Origin: Symbiodinium natans
Lineage: Eukaryota; Sar; Dinophyceae; Suessiales; Symbiodiniaceae
DNA: 64,000 bases
Reading direction: 5' to 3'
Assembly (NCBI GenBank): GCA_905221605.1
Contig: CAJNDS010000208.1
Span: 1-64,000 of the forward strand
In this document: piece by piece, positions 22,288 through 33,394 of the stretch
How the letters are laid out: the number at the start of each line of letters is the position of its first letter
Position numbering within the stretch: the first letter of the stretch is position 1
Program-made: the position numbers and the translations under genes
Notes under the pieces: generated by a model
Told to the model about the DNA's origin: nothing
Seen by the model: the letters and a program-made list of their open reading frames with translations, nothing else
Databases searched by the model: none

Positions 22288-24445
22288 TCAATGCTCGCTG
22301 CCCTGCCTCTGATCAGACACGTGCACAACAACAGATAAACCCAAACCATCAAAGCACGCAAGTCCACTGGGCAAGGCCAAATTCTCCACGCTCTGGTTGA
22401 AAGAAGCTCCCAAACTCAAGGACTGCAAGCTGCCAGGCAGAGTCACATTCTCCAAGCTCTGGTTAAAATCGCCTCCGAAGCTCAAGGACTGCAAGCTGCC
22501 AGGCAAAACCATATTCGCCAAGCTCTGGTTGAACTTGCGTCCGAAGCTCAAGGACTGCAAGGTGCCAGGCAAAACCACATTGTCCAAACTCTGGTTGAAC
22601 TTGCGTCCGAAGCTCAAGGACTGCAAGCCGCAAGGCAAGACCACATTCTCCAAGCTTTGGTTGAAACCATCTCCGAAGCTCAAGGACCGCAAGGTGTCAG
22701 GCAAAGCCACATTCTCCAAGCTCTGGTTGAAAGCATATCCGAAGCTCAAGGACTGCAAGCTGCCAGGCAAGGCCACATTCGCCAAGCTCTGGTTGAACAA
22801 CATTCCGAAGCTCAAGGACTGCAAGCTGCCAGGCAAGGCCACATTCTCCAAGCTCTGGTTGAAAGAATCTCCGAAGCTCAAGGACTGCAAGCTGCCAGGC
22901 AAGGCCACGTTATCCAAGCTCTGGTTGCAGCGATACCCGAAGCTCAAGGACTGCAAGCTGCCAGGCAAGGCCACATTCGCCAAACTCTGGTTGAGATGGC
23001 CTCCAAAGCTCAAGGACTGCAACCTGCCAGGCAAGGCCACATTCTCCAAGCTCTGGCTGAAAGCATATCCGAAGATCAAGGACTGCAAGCTGCCAGGCAA
23101 TGCCACATTCTCCAAGCACTGGTTGAAATCGTCTCCGAAGCTCAAGGACTGCAAGCCGCCAGGCAAGGCCACATTCTCCAAGCTCTGGTTGAAACCATCT
23201 CCGAAGCTCAAGGACCGCAAGGTGTCAGGCAAAGCCACATTCTCCAAGCTCTGGTTGAAAGCATATCCGAAGCTCAAGGACTGCAAGCTGCCAGGCAAGG
23301 CCACAGTCTCCAAGCTCTGGTTGAAATCGTCTCCGAAGCTCAAGGACTGCAACCCGCCAGGCAAGGCCACATTCTCTACGCTCTGGTTGAAATCATCTCC
23401 GAAGCTCAAGGACCGCAAGGTGTCAGGCAAAGCCACATTCTCCAAGCTTTGGTTGAAACGGCCTTCGAAACTCAAGGACTGCAAGCTGCCAGGCAAAACC
23501 ACATTGTCCAAGCTCTGGCTGAAGTAGCCTCCGAAGCTCAAGGACTGCAAGCTGCCAGGCAAGGCCACATTCTCCAAGCTCTGGTTGAAAGAATCTCCGA
23601 AGGTCAAGGACTGCAAGCTGCCAGGCAAGGCCACATTTTCCAAGCTCTGGTTGAACAACATTCCGAAGCTCAAGGACTGCAAGCTGCCAGGCAAGGCCAC
23701 ATTCTCCAAGCTCTGGTTGAAAGAATCTCCGAAGTTCAAGGACTGCAAGCTGCCAGGCAAGGCCACGTTGTCCAAGCTCTGGTTGCAGCGATACCCGAAG
23801 CTGAAGGACTGCAAGCTGCCAGGCAAGGCCACATTCTCCAAGCTCTGGTTGAAATCGCCTTCAAAGCTCAAGGACTTCAAGCCCTTTGGCAGATCAACAT
23901 TCTCAAGACTGCGCTCATCCCACCATGTCAACGAAGAGATTGCGTCCTTTGCATGCACGTCCATCACGCTCAGGCGTTGGCCTTCATTGGCTCCCAGAAA
24001 CGCAACCGCTGCGTGCCCTGCACCAACCTGGGTTGGCCCTTAAACCTGATAAAATTCCAAGATAAAGGTTCTCCTCAACACAAACAACAAGGGAAAGCAA
24101 ATTTTACATGGCAAGGGCAACCTGTTGAACCACATGAGTGACGACATTGCCCTGAACTTGTTCCAACAGCGGCTTGGAATCGTCCAGGGCATTGCCACCA
24201 GCCACCAGGACAAGCACGCTACCTAACCGCAAGCCCATTCTTCCTGCGACACTCTTGCGCAAGTCTTCCACTGTCATGTTGTCTTCAAGAGGAATCTGCA
24301 CTTCTGAACCACCAAGGCCACACACCGTCAACTGCCGGCTAGCCGCAAGGCCCTCGAATTCATCAAGGCACTGGCGGAGGACCTTCCGTTCTTCTGGAGA
24401 CAACCCACGAAGCATGGCTCGAAATCCTGGTGCGAGGTGAGCCAT
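22288..24445 (-). CDS. Ubl-FNIP repeat protein, gene 2
   Basis: Two exons: 24445-24122 (108 codons) and 24027-22288 (579 codons plus stop), total about 687 aa. The Ubl domain is in exon 1 (LTVCGLGGSEVQIPLEDNMT, nearly identical to gene 1). The 94-nt phase-0 intron runs from CAACAG|GTTGCC to CCCAG|GTTGG. Exon 2 starts VGAGHAAVAFLGANEGQRLS, then MDVHAKDAISSL, then about 24 FNIP repeats and the cap LPSGLACFDGLGLSVVVHVS. Repeats 2-4 (GYRCNQSLDNV...FGML) recur almost unchanged at 15-17, and the LPDTLRSLSFG unit recurs three times, which points to duplication of blocks inside the exon. The long plus-strand frame across the exon is a shadow of the repeat. Role as for gene 1. Confidence 0.88.
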
Positions 24446-24499
24446 GGAGCCTTGCGTCTGGACTTTGAGAAGGACGACATGGGTTCATAACGTAAGAAA

Positions 24500-24596
24500 T
24501 AGGGGTTTAGGGTTTAGGGTTTAGGGTTTAGGGTTTAGGGTTTAGGGTTTAGGGTTTAGGGTTTTCTTGAGGCTAGGGTTTAGGGTTTAGGGTTTT
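24500..24596. repeat. Telomere arrays just upstream of Ubl-FNIP gene 2
   Basis: About nine and then two TTTAGGG units separate the ATG from the conserved block at 24672-24705. Gene 1 has no array at this place. Confidence 0.8.
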
Positions 24597-24671
24597 GGGT
24601 TGTTTTGGTTGTGTAAGTCACAGGGTATCTGATCCAAATGTTGGGCTGGCAATGTCCCTGAGGGAGTTGAT

Positions 24672-24705
24672 TCCTGAACGTCGCCGAAGGTCATGCAAAA
24701 GCAAC
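24672..24705 (-). promoter_or_regulatory. Conserved block upstream of Ubl-FNIP gene 2
   Basis: CCTGAACGTCGCCGAAGGTC is identical to the block before gene 1 but here lies about 227 bp from the ATG because of the array. Function unknown: 5' UTR or promoter. Confidence 0.5.
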
Positions 24706-25097
24706 AGGGGCCCCAACACTGAAACATGGGGGAGGGGGGGGGGGGCTCACCTGGAAGGAGGTAAATAGTGCCAAGAACCCTACCCCCTATACAAACCCCC
24801 TAAGCCCGAAACCCTGAAAGTTCAGGGTTTGAGGATGTAAATCAGACTAACATTCCTCAGGGCTTCAGAGCATTGTCAAAATAGCCCAAGCCTTATAAAG
24901 GCCGGTGGCCTCCTTATCTCTTACCCTTATGCTTATACCTGAATATAGCCCCTAGATACCATTACAAGAACCTCCCTTTCTCACACGGAAGCCCTAGGTA
25001 GAGAGACCCCCAACCCATAGAACCCAAGCCTCAAGAAAAACCTAAAGCCTAAAGCCTAAAGCCTAAACCCTAAACCCTAAACCCTAAACCCTAAACC

Positions 25098-26810
25098 CTT
25101 GCGCGGCGTCAAGCTTCCGATCCCTACGCGCCCTCGGCCGAAAAGCCCTAAATAGCCCTGACCAGTCCCAAAAACAATTCTAAATAGTATAGTCCAAAGT
25201 CACCCGAAAATGGCCCCGAAAGGCCCTAGATAGTCCTAAATGTCCCTAAATCGTCCTAAATAACTAACCCAAAAATGGCCCTAAACAATCTTAGATAGTC
25301 CGAAATAGTCTAAATAAAGTCGCCCTAAAATGGGCCATAAGCCAGAAATAACCCGTTAGGGATATTCTAAGGTTATTTAGGGTTTATGGGTTCAGGGCTT
25401 AGGGTTTAGGGCTTCAAGTTTAGGGCTTAGAGCTTAAAGTTTAGGGCTTCGGGCCCACTTTAAGAAATTCCTACGAGCTCCTGCCGGGCCCCCGAGCATA
25501 GGCCGAGGGTGGGATGCACAGGATCGTGTCCGCCCCGGAATCCAGACCCAGGATTCGGAAAGTCGCCATGGTCTGCGTGGAGTTCCCAAGATTCTGGGAT
25601 TGTTGGTTGTTTTTTTTGGGTCATTTTTTCGTATTAATACTATTATATGTTTAGTACTTTTATATGTTTATTAGTATACTCATATTCTTTAGTGTTTTTT
25701 GCTTTTTCTTTTTAGTATTACTACTATTCTTGCTTGCTTTCTTTGGTCGAAGTTGAATCGGGGCAGGGGGTTTATAGCGATGGCAAGGGCGCTTTCGTTG
25801 AATCTCGATGAGGATATAAGGTTCGCATGGCCTCCCGCAAGGTCTAAACCCGAAGCCCTAAACCCTAAACCCTAAACCCTAAACCCTAAACCCTAAACCC
25901 TAAACCCTAAACCCTAAACCCAAGTAGGGCTCAGAGCTCCGGCTTGTTGGTTGCTTTAGGGTATCAGGGTTTAGGGTTTAGGGTTTAGGGTTTAGGGTTA
26001 GTCGGCTAGGGATTCTGTGATATATGAGGACTTGGGAGGGGGATTAGGGGTTAATTGCCTGGAGGGCTCTGTAGCCTCTCGGATGTCAGGGTTGTTTAGG
26101 GTTTAGGGTTTCGGGTTGAGGCCTTAGGGTGACCGATCCTAGGAGAAATTCAACAACAACCACGGCCCAAGTTCGAGTTTGGGGGGGTTGTGGGGTTGAG
26201 GGAATTTCCTGGATGCCTTAGGTTTAGGGTTTGGGTTTGGGGTTTAGGGTTTGGGGTTTAGAGTCTAGACTTTCGGGTTTGGGGTTGAGTTTACAGGGTT
26301 CGGGTGGTGCCCCCGCCTGGGGGTAGTTGTAGAAACAGGCGGGCTAGGGTTTAGGGGGTTCAAGTGATTCAGGGTTTCTGCGGCTTCAGGAATTGAGGGT
26401 CCAGGGGCCTGAGGGTTTTAGGGTACAGGGTCTACACACCTAAACCATAAAACCCTAAACCCTAAACCCCAAACACTAAACCCTAAACCCTAAAGCAAAA
26501 GCACCTCTAAGCTGATGGAAATCATGGGCATCTCCGCCTGCAGAGCGTGTGGGTTTCTCTAGCGTTTAGGTTTAGGGTTTGGGGTTGGGGTATGGGGTTT
26601 AGGACTAGGGTTCAGGAGGTTCAGGAGGTTTAGAGGCTTTAGGGGATTTAGGGGATTTAGGGATGTAGGGTTAAGGCTTTAAGGGATTTAGGATTAGAGT
26701 CTGGGGGGTTTGGGTCCTTGGGTTTAGAGTTTCGGGGTTTACTGTTAAGGGTGTTCGTATAGGGCGAGAGGCGCTGAGAGGCCAAGGGCTTGATGTCGGG
26801 GGGACAACCC
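25098..26810 (-). CDS. Scattered putative exons, unknown protein
   Basis: Open minus-strand frames between arrays: 26810-26750 (GCPPDIKPLASQRLSPYTNT), 25570-25465 (MATFRILGLDSGADTILCIP) and 25140-25098 (LFGRGRVGIGSLTPRK). Two other segments (25760-25845 and 26500-26560) are open on more than one frame and I cannot choose. No family recognised. Confidence 0.25.
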
Positions 26811-26924
26811 CTTTAGGGTTTAGGGTTTAGGGTTTAGGGTTTAGGGTTTAGGGTTTAGGGTTTAGGATTTAGGGTTTAGGGTTTAGGGCCCCCCCTAATT
26901 CCCACCCCCTAATATGAAGTGCTG

Positions 26925-27050
26925 GCTCATCCAAACCACTGTCACAGATGTCGCCGTCGTTAAGCATGTCGGCGTAAATCCCTTGGACGATTTCGTCGTC
27001 CGACACCTCCTCCACTCTTCTGTATTGCTTCACTAGGCTGCCCAGTAGCC
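26925..27050 (-). CDS. Putative exon next to introner-like element
   Basis: The frame LVKQYRRVEEVSDDEIVQGI...GDICDSGLDEPALHI, about 40 codons and strongly acidic, starts at GGGCAGC|CTAG, the right end of a family A element (27045-27155). The exon candidate 27168-27240 (GVAKPREGRVGRGHELSEEE) ends at the left end of the same element. The element therefore sits as the intron between them, but the exact splice junction is unresolved (an in-frame TAG must be removed). Confidence 0.5.
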
Positions 27051-27529
27051 AAGGCTTAAAAAGGGTGCCCTTTTTTGCTTAAAGGGGTTTATAAGGGAAC
27101 CTAAAACCCCCCAAAAAAGGGAATAAGGGCACTACCGGGCATCCTAGTTCAAGAGCAGTGCTCTCTCCTCTTCGCTGAGCTCATGTCCTCGGCCGACTCG
27201 CCCTTCGCGGGGCTTGGCAACCCCGACTATAGCTGTATTTATAGCCCACAGTTATTTAAGAGCCTCCGGCTCAAGCCGCCGACCCCGCAGGAGAACAAGT
27301 TTAAGGTTTGGGGTTTTGCGGTTCGGGTCTGGGGTGGGGGGAGGGTAGGGAGGGATTAGGAAGCTTGCTGCCTGAGACCCCTGAAAAGGAAATAGAAGCC
27401 GTTTACTGCCTGGGACCCCTGAAGCGGGGTCCCTGAACAGGGATGGATTGGACCGCTGCAGGGGCCCTTGAAAGGGGGGAGGGGGAGGGGGGGTAGGGGG
27501 TGTTGGGGGGGGGGGCGGGGGGGTTTACC

Positions 27530-27695
27530 TCTTTTATGTCCTGTGCGAAACAGCCTGCTCCGTGAGTTCACGCGGTGTGCCTGGCCCTCCATGGAAAAGC
27601 TGCCTGGGTACGGTCCCTTGAAGCATCCTCCAGAAACCCATCCAACGCCGCCAGGGTCGGCGGATAAGCCCCTTAAGTGCCCCATCAGGGCTCTA
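27530..27695 (-). CDS. Putative exon, unknown protein
   Basis: The frame with SMEGQAHRVNSRSRLFRTGH ends at AAAAGAG|GTAAAC, a good donor. Upstream the frame is Gly-rich (SADPGGVGWVSGGCFKGPYP). Confidence 0.35.
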
Positions 27696-27817
27696 AGTAC
27701 AGCCATAGTTGGTTCAAGTACAACTAAGCTTGGGACACTTTACATTTTCCGTAATTGGGTTTAAGAAGATCATCTTTAGGAAGATTTTTCAGAGGGGTTT
27801 AAGAGCCATCGTCAGCC

Positions 27818-27964
27818 ATGGCAGCAGAAGGACAGTCTGACACTGAGTCGGTTTACAGCGTGGCGAGCACTGTGGCTAGCAGCGTCGTGCACGTGGTTCC
27901 GGCGCTGTCGGGAAATCGGAGCTGCTTTCTGCTTTCGCGGGCCTTTATTTTGGAGCGATGAGGG
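27818..27964 (+). CDS. Possible plus-strand first exon
   Basis: GCCATGG starts the frame MAAEGQSDTESVYSVASTVA...SSVVHVVPALSG, open for 47 codons to a TGA. It would be the only plus-strand gene piece in the window. The minus strand is open here too (a 67-codon frame, and SGSVHLVLYNLPLIAPK), so the strand is uncertain. Confidence 0.3.
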
Positions 27965-28002
27965 GGAGGTTGTAGAGTACAAGGTGTACTGACCCAGACC
28001 TC

Positions 28003-28097
28003 TGGGAGGATCCAAAAATGCAGATCCCCCAAATCGGACCCTACACTACATTGGGTCATTCTTAGGAACCTTGAAATCTACTTTCTGGCTCCTCCCA
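28003..28097. mobile_element. Family E inverted-repeat element, short copy
   Basis: The ends GGGAGGATCCAAAAATGCAG and TCTACTTTCTGGCTCCTCCC are inverted repeats. The putative minus-strand exon 28098-28182 (VSVVDLGDGTCCLLDTDSFS...) ends directly at its edge. A longer relative lies at 28757-28947. Confidence 0.7.
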
Positions 28098-28182
28098 GGC
28101 GTCTGGGAAGGTGCGCCCTGAGAATGAGTCCGTGTCCAGAAGACAGCAGGTGCCATCGCCGAGATCAACAACCGAGACCCCC
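28098..28182 (-). CDS. Putative exon, unknown protein
   Basis: The frame VSVVDLGDGTCCLLDTDSFS continues GRTFPDAW and stops being open at the family E element. Confidence 0.4.
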
Positions 28183-28317
28183 CCTAAACCCTAAACCCTA
28201 AACCCTAAACCCTAAACCCTAAACCCTAAGGAGTAACCTAGGACTAAACAGGATGCCCTTTGGGGGGTGTTAAAGCGGCTTTTCAGGGAACCTAAAGTCT
28301 AGGACAAGGAAAAGCAT

Positions 28318-28339
28318 ATATATATATATATATATTCAT

Positions 28340-28378
<39 letters not shown>

Positions 28379-28462
28379 TTCATTTTTATCTATTTATCTA
28401 TTCATTTACACATATATATATATATACATATATATTTATTTATTTATATTTATATTTATATT
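28318..28462. repeat. (TA)n and (TTTA)n microsatellites
   Basis: Runs of TA, then TTTA, then TA again, about 145 bp of almost pure AT in an otherwise GC-balanced window. Confidence 0.95.
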
Positions 28463-28756
28463 GGTGGGCAATAGTTTGGGGAACCCCAAGACCCTAAATC
28501 CTAAACCGAAAAAACCGTTTTTGGGGGGGAAGGCTCGGGCAGCCCTATAGCCCTAAACCCGGAGCCTTCTGAAACACCTCAATCCACCAACCGCAAATGC
28601 AGGGTTTAGGGTTTAGGGTTTAGGGTTTAGGGTTTAGGGTTTAGGGTTTAGGGTTTAGGGTTTAGGGTTTAGGGTTTAGGGTTTAGGGCCTCGCGCCTCG
28701 CAGGGGCAGCCAATGGCTTTGTCGTCGGTCTGACGGCAACCTCACCCCAGAGCGCT

Positions 28757-28947
28757 GGGAGGATCCAAAAAGTAGATTCCCCAACTAGCATCCTACACTA
28801 CTTGGGTTATGGTTTCCGAGATTTGGGGTACCTTATTGGGGTCCTTATTACAATTTGTGGGGTCCATTTTAGGGGTCCCCGATTTTCGTAAACCCCCATA
28901 ATGGGTCATTCTCAGCAACCCTTAAACCTACTTTTTGGATCCTCCCA
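28757..28947. mobile_element. Family E inverted-repeat element, long copy
   Basis: GGGAGGATCCAAAAAGTAGA and CTACTTTTTGGATCCTCCC are near-perfect inverted ends; the interior has GGGGTCC/GGGTCC motifs. Putative minus-strand exons flank it: AGFRELAEMQTPW at about 28,945-28,990 and QRSGVRLPSDRRQSHWLPLR at 28,687-28,755, so it may be spliced out. Partial relatives: 49898-49982 and 54300-54370. Confidence 0.7.
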
Positions 28948-29399
28948 AGGGGTCTGCATTTCAGCAAGCTCCCTGAACCCTGCCTGGATAAGCTAGGTGC
29001 TCATGGGTTATCCCACGTACATCATTCTGGTATTTATATTTCTATGTTTTGATTAGTACTGTGTATTCTTCTTAGTACGATAACTTGTTGTTGTCTTTGC
29101 CTTGTTGTTCGCGTTCTTATTCTTCGGCTTCGTCTTCGTTGTGTTGCTATTCTTCTGCTTACTTCTTTTGCTTCTTACGATTCTCACACATGGCCCCAAT
29201 TCATGAGTTCACTTATCTGTTTCGTTGGGTTTCGATGAATTTTAGGTTCACGCACGAAATGCAAAAGTTATTTTAAAGACTGTCAAACATTCATATGGGC
29301 TGTCTTCCCGCACGCGCAGTATTTGTTTGAATAGCGCGGCGCCGCCACGTCAGTTTATGAGTTATTGGCTCTGTTTCTTTCTATCATGCTGCCAGCGCT

Positions 29400-29600
29400 T
29401 TATGATATAATATAACGTAATATAATATAACATAATATAATTTAATATAATTTAATATAATGTAATATAATTTAATATAATTTAATATAATGTAATATAA
29501 TGTAATATAATGTAATATAATGTAATATAATGTAATATAATGTAATATAATGTAATATAATGTAATGTAATATAATGTAATGTAATATAATATATCAGAT
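29400..29600. repeat. AT-rich (TAATATAATG)n minisatellite
   Basis: About 20 units of a 10-bp motif TAATATAATG/TAATATAATT. Confidence 0.95.
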
Positions 29601-29604
29601 AGAG

Positions 29605-29673
29605 AGAGCCCCAGAAAAGCCGCCGACCCTGCTGTTGGGTCGAGCGTCGGGAAGCCCTTGGCATGGTAGGTAG
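29605..29673 (-). CDS. Putative exon, unknown protein
   Basis: The frame YHAKGFPTLDPTAGSAAFLG is open between the AT minisatellite and a poly-C/telomere array. Confidence 0.35.
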
Positions 29674-29788
29674 ATGGTGCCCCCCCCCCCCCCCCCCCCG
29701 GCCCAACTTGACCCTAAACCCTAAACCCTAAACCCTAAACCCTAAACCCTAAACCCTAAACCCTAAACCCACCCCCCCCCCCCCCCCC

Positions 29789-29819
<31 letters not shown>

Positions 29820-29844
29820 TTCTGTGTGATTGGGCCCCCCAGAC

Positions 29845-29932
29845 CTAAATCCTGATAGGAAGCATGGACCCTTCTCCGGCACTCTCACGAAAAAGATCTT
29901 ACACGACATGTCTCCGAGGCCTCGGTGACGTT
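29845..29932 (-). CDS. Putative exon, unknown protein
   Basis: The frame KRHRGLGDMSCKIFFVRVPE continues KGPCFLSGF. It lies between a poly-A/poly-C tract and a family A element. Confidence 0.4.
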
Positions 29933-30305
29933 TAAGGTCTGAGTCTAGGGTTTACTAGATCGAAGAATAACCTAGAACTAAAAAGGGTGCCACTTTTTGC
30001 TTAAAGGGGCTGCTAAGGAACCCATCAACCCTAAGAATCTGAATAAGGGCCTACTCTGGGTCCTAGATTAGGGGTTGGGGCTCAGGGCTTCGTGGTGTCT
30101 AGGGTTTTGGGGGGTTTAGGGTTTAGGGTTTAGGGTTTAGGGTTTAGGGTTTAGGGTTTAGGGTTCAGGGCAGGAGTTTGGGGCTTATGCAGGGGTTTAG
30201 GGTTTCCGGGCTTCGTGGTTTCAGGGTTTTGGGGCGTTGGGTTTGAGGACTTTTATTGGGCGTTACGGCCCCCCCCCCCCCCCAGCACAGGGGTTTAGGG
30301 TTTAG

Positions 30306-30389
30306 GTCCCCCTGACGGCCCGCACCATCCGGCAGGTCGACCAGAATCCGCTCCCAGATGCCCGTGCCTGGCGTGGAAGCGCCTAAACC
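30306..30389 (-). CDS. Putative exon with TTTAG|G acceptor
   Basis: The frame GASTPGTGIWERILVDLPDG...AGRQGD starts after GGTTTAG|GC: the telomere-type motif itself would be the acceptor. Next candidate upstream: 30450-30520 (PPWDSNVLTTLKAPTSFVTF). Confidence 0.45.
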
Positions 30390-31204
30390 CAAAACACCAA
30401 ACCCTAAATGCTGAACCCTAAACCCTAAACCCTAAACCCTAAACCAATTCTTAGGGTTGGGAACGTTACGAAGCTTGTGGGGGCCTTCAAGGTGGTTAGG
30501 ACGTTAGAATCCCAAGGGGGCCCTCTATACTACCCCCCCCCCCCAGGTTTCCCTTCTAGTTAAGGCTTGTCAGGGGTAAGCCCAATGAAGGTTTTGTAAA
30601 CCCTAAACCCTAAACCCTAAACCCTAGCCCTATACCCTACGGGTTTGTGGTGTTTGGGAAGTCCGGGTCTTGAAGTGGGTGGTTCCGGTTTGGGATTGCG
30701 CTTCGGGATCAGGGCTACTTTGCGGCGTATAAACTATAGGTTCTTAAGGGAGGGGGGTTCAAGGGGGTATGTACCGCAGGAAACTTAGGGAAGCTTAGGG
30801 AGCGTTAGGGAGCGTTAGGGAGTAGTGGGGAGCAGCTAGACCCTAAGCCCTACGCCCTAAACCCAAAGCCCTCAATACCCTCTGCAGGGCCTACGCGGAT
30901 GGCTGTGGCACCTTTCTGTCAGAGGCGCTGGGCTCACGGGTTGGGGCTAAAGGATTAGGCTTTGAGTTCAGGGTGTTTGGTTTGGGGTTTGGGGTTCGGG
31001 GTTGGGGTGCTGGGGTGGGCTGGAGGTTTGGTGCTATTTTGGGCCTAAGGCTTTGGGGTTTTGGAAACTTCAAGGCTCCTGTTATAGGGGGCTCAAGTGG
31101 TGGGATGTTCCCCCTGATACCTGACAGTCGTTAAGAGATATAATAGGGGGTACTAAGGAATCCCTATTAAGGACTGTTTGCATAAGGGAAAACATCCCAA
31201 CTCA

Positions 31205-31375
31205 TCTTCATCACTTGCGACATCTGGTTCCGGGTCTCTTCAACGACCGAGGGTTATGATAAACCCTAACATAGTGAAGAATTAGAATAGGTTCGGGGGG
31301 TTATTACAGCAGAATGACAAAGAGACCATGAGGGAATACCATCCGTAATGACTTCGGCCCCTCGATTTCGCCCTA
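31205..31375 (-). CDS. Two putative exons, unknown protein
   Basis: 31375-31307 reads GEIEGPKSLRMVFPHGLFVI to a TAA; 31255-31205 reads SVVEETRNQMSQVMKM and runs up to a family C element (31101-31200). Confidence 0.35.
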
Positions 31376-31849
31376 AACCCTAAACCCTAAACCCTAAACC
31401 CTAAACCCCAAAGCCCAAACCCAAACACCCCTACCCTGCATCCGAACACGGAGATCCAGAAGGTTCAAGAGAGAAAAGGAGAGGATGCCCCAAACCCTCA
31501 CCCAACACCCTGAAAGCCCGAAAGCCCCAAAGCCACTCCCCAAACCATAAACCCTTAAGACCTATAAACCCCATACCCCAAATCCTAAACCCTAAACCGT
31601 TTAGGGCTAAGGGTTTAGGGTTTAGGATTTTAGGGTTTAGGGTTTAGGGTTTAGGGTTTAGGGTTTAGGGCCCCAGATCCGCGAAGCAATAGCCCTAAAG
31701 TTCCGTAAGCCCAAGACCCTAATCCTTCAACTACTGAGCCTCTGGACCCTAGACCCTCACACCCTCAACCCCAAGCCCCCTAAACCTTTCAACCCCCCAG
31801 ACCCGCAACCCTCAAATAAACCCTAAACCCTAAACCCTAAACCCCCAAA

Positions 31850-31948
31850 GGGCTCTTGGGAGGGAGTGCCTGAGTCCAGCAACGCAGCGGCTCCGAGGGG
31901 AAACTCCTTCAAAAAAGGCAAGCGACAAGGCTGCAGGGCTTCCGTGGG
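31850..31948 (-). CDS. Putative exon, unknown protein
   Basis: The frame TEALQPCRLPFLKEFPLGAA continues ALLDSGTPSQEP, about 32 codons with good third-position bias. Confidence 0.45.
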
Positions 31949-32169
31949 TTTAGGGTTTAGGGTTTAGAGTTTAGGGTTTAGGGTTCAGGGCGGTCCCTTA
32001 TCCTAAGACCGAGACCCAAGCCCTAAACCCTAGGCCCACAAGCCTTTTAGGGTTGGGGCTTAGGTTTTGCAGATTGGGTGTTCAGGGATGCCGCTGGGCT
32101 TGCCATAAGCCATTTAGGGTTTAGGGCGCCGGGTTTAGGGTTTGGGGTTTAGGGTGTCGGGTTTCGGGT

Positions 32170-32590
32170 TTAGGGTCAGGTAGTGCCGCGGGGGTCAGAT
32201 CACAAAGTCTGAGTTCTGAATCCAAGCCCGGGGGAGAATGCAGTACACTCGATGGGCCCTGCCCAAACACTTCTAGGCGCACAATCCTAAACTCCTGAGC
32301 CCTTGATGCTCCGAACACTTACGCATGTCTTCACGTGCTGTACACCAGGCCAGGCCATACACTTGGACATCCGACCCCCAACGAAAGCCAGCTTGGGTAG
32401 CGTCAAAGTGCGGGTCAACGACTGGCCACTCACCATCCGTCACTTGGACCAGGCGAACCTGATAAATCCACAAGAAAGCGCTGAAATCTTGAGGCTTGTG
32501 CGGCTCACAACATCCCACAAATCGCCATGTGAATCGCAGAAAAGCATGAGCTGACCAGCCTGCGCCAAGCAGGCAACACGTCTCGCCAGC
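32170..32590 (-). CDS. Putative exon group, repeat-propeller-like
   Basis: Starting after the long array at 32593, the frame reads KLARRVACLAQAGQLMLFCD and SHGDLWDVVSRTSLKISALS. After a frame change near 32467 it reads VRLVQVTDGEWPVVDPHFDA, GFRWGSDVQVYGLAWCTARE, and after another near 32276 LEVFGQGPSSVLHSPPGLDS. The composition resembles beta-propeller blades, but I recognise no diagnostic motif. Frame changes mean introns or decay. Confidence 0.4.
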
Positions 32591-33394
32591 TTAGGGTTTA
32601 GGGTTTAGGGTTTAGGGTTTAGGGTTTAGGGTTTAGGGTTTAGGGTTTAGGGTTTAGGGTTTAGGGTTTAGGGTTTAGGGTTTAGGGTTTAGGGTATGAC
32701 AGGCACCACAAGTCAAGCAGGCCGGGCCCCATATGCCGGCTGCGCGTCAATGGATATGCGACCCTAAACCCTAAACCCTAAACCCTAAACCCTAAACCCT
32801 AAACCCTAAACCCTAAACCCTAAACCCTAGACCCGGGAAAAAAAGAGTTCAGTTTCTACCAACCTTCAGTTGGCGGCTGGCTGATCCATATTTGCTTAAA
32901 CTCAGGGTATGTAGGTCCCAAACGCTACACCCTTCAGGGTTTTGGGGTGTAGGGCTTAGGGTTTACGGTGGGATGTTCCCCCTTCTACTAACAGTCAGGG
33001 ATGAAAAGAGGGGGTACTATTATCCCTATTCAGGACTGTTAGTAGAAGGGGGAACATCGCAGGGTTTATGGCTTAAGTTTGCTGGATTGCGTTCAGGCTT
33101 AGCCCTGCAAGCAAGTGTCCTTGTATGCGCTATTTGGGAATTTGGGCCCTTATGCACTGATTAAAGAGATTGAAGAATAGTGAGACGTTTGGACTAGGGC
33201 TTAGACCTAAGGAGGGAGTCGGGGGGGTGGGGGGGGGCGAACCATATCTCGAAACCCTAAACCGTAAACCCTAATTCCTAAACCCTCCAACCTAAACCCT
33301 CAATCCCTCAACCCTTGTAACCTTAAAGCCCTAAACCCATGACCCTAAACCCTAAACCCTAAACCCTAAACCCTAAACCCTAAACCCTAAACTC

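Noticed and set aside
22657-24141. Long plus-strand frame (over 490 codons) antisense to FNIP gene 2, with similar ones over genes 1, 3 and 4 (repeats like LQAARQGHILQALVE)
   Set aside because: A 66-bp repeat keeps any stop-free frame open on both strands. The minus strand has the Ubl exon, conserved splice sites, caps at both ends and FNIP homology; the plus frames have none and shift between copies.
29085-29276. Plus-strand Ser/Phe/Cys-rich frame of 63 codons
   Set aside because: It lies in T-rich intron-like DNA with TTCTT repeats; no motif or splice support.
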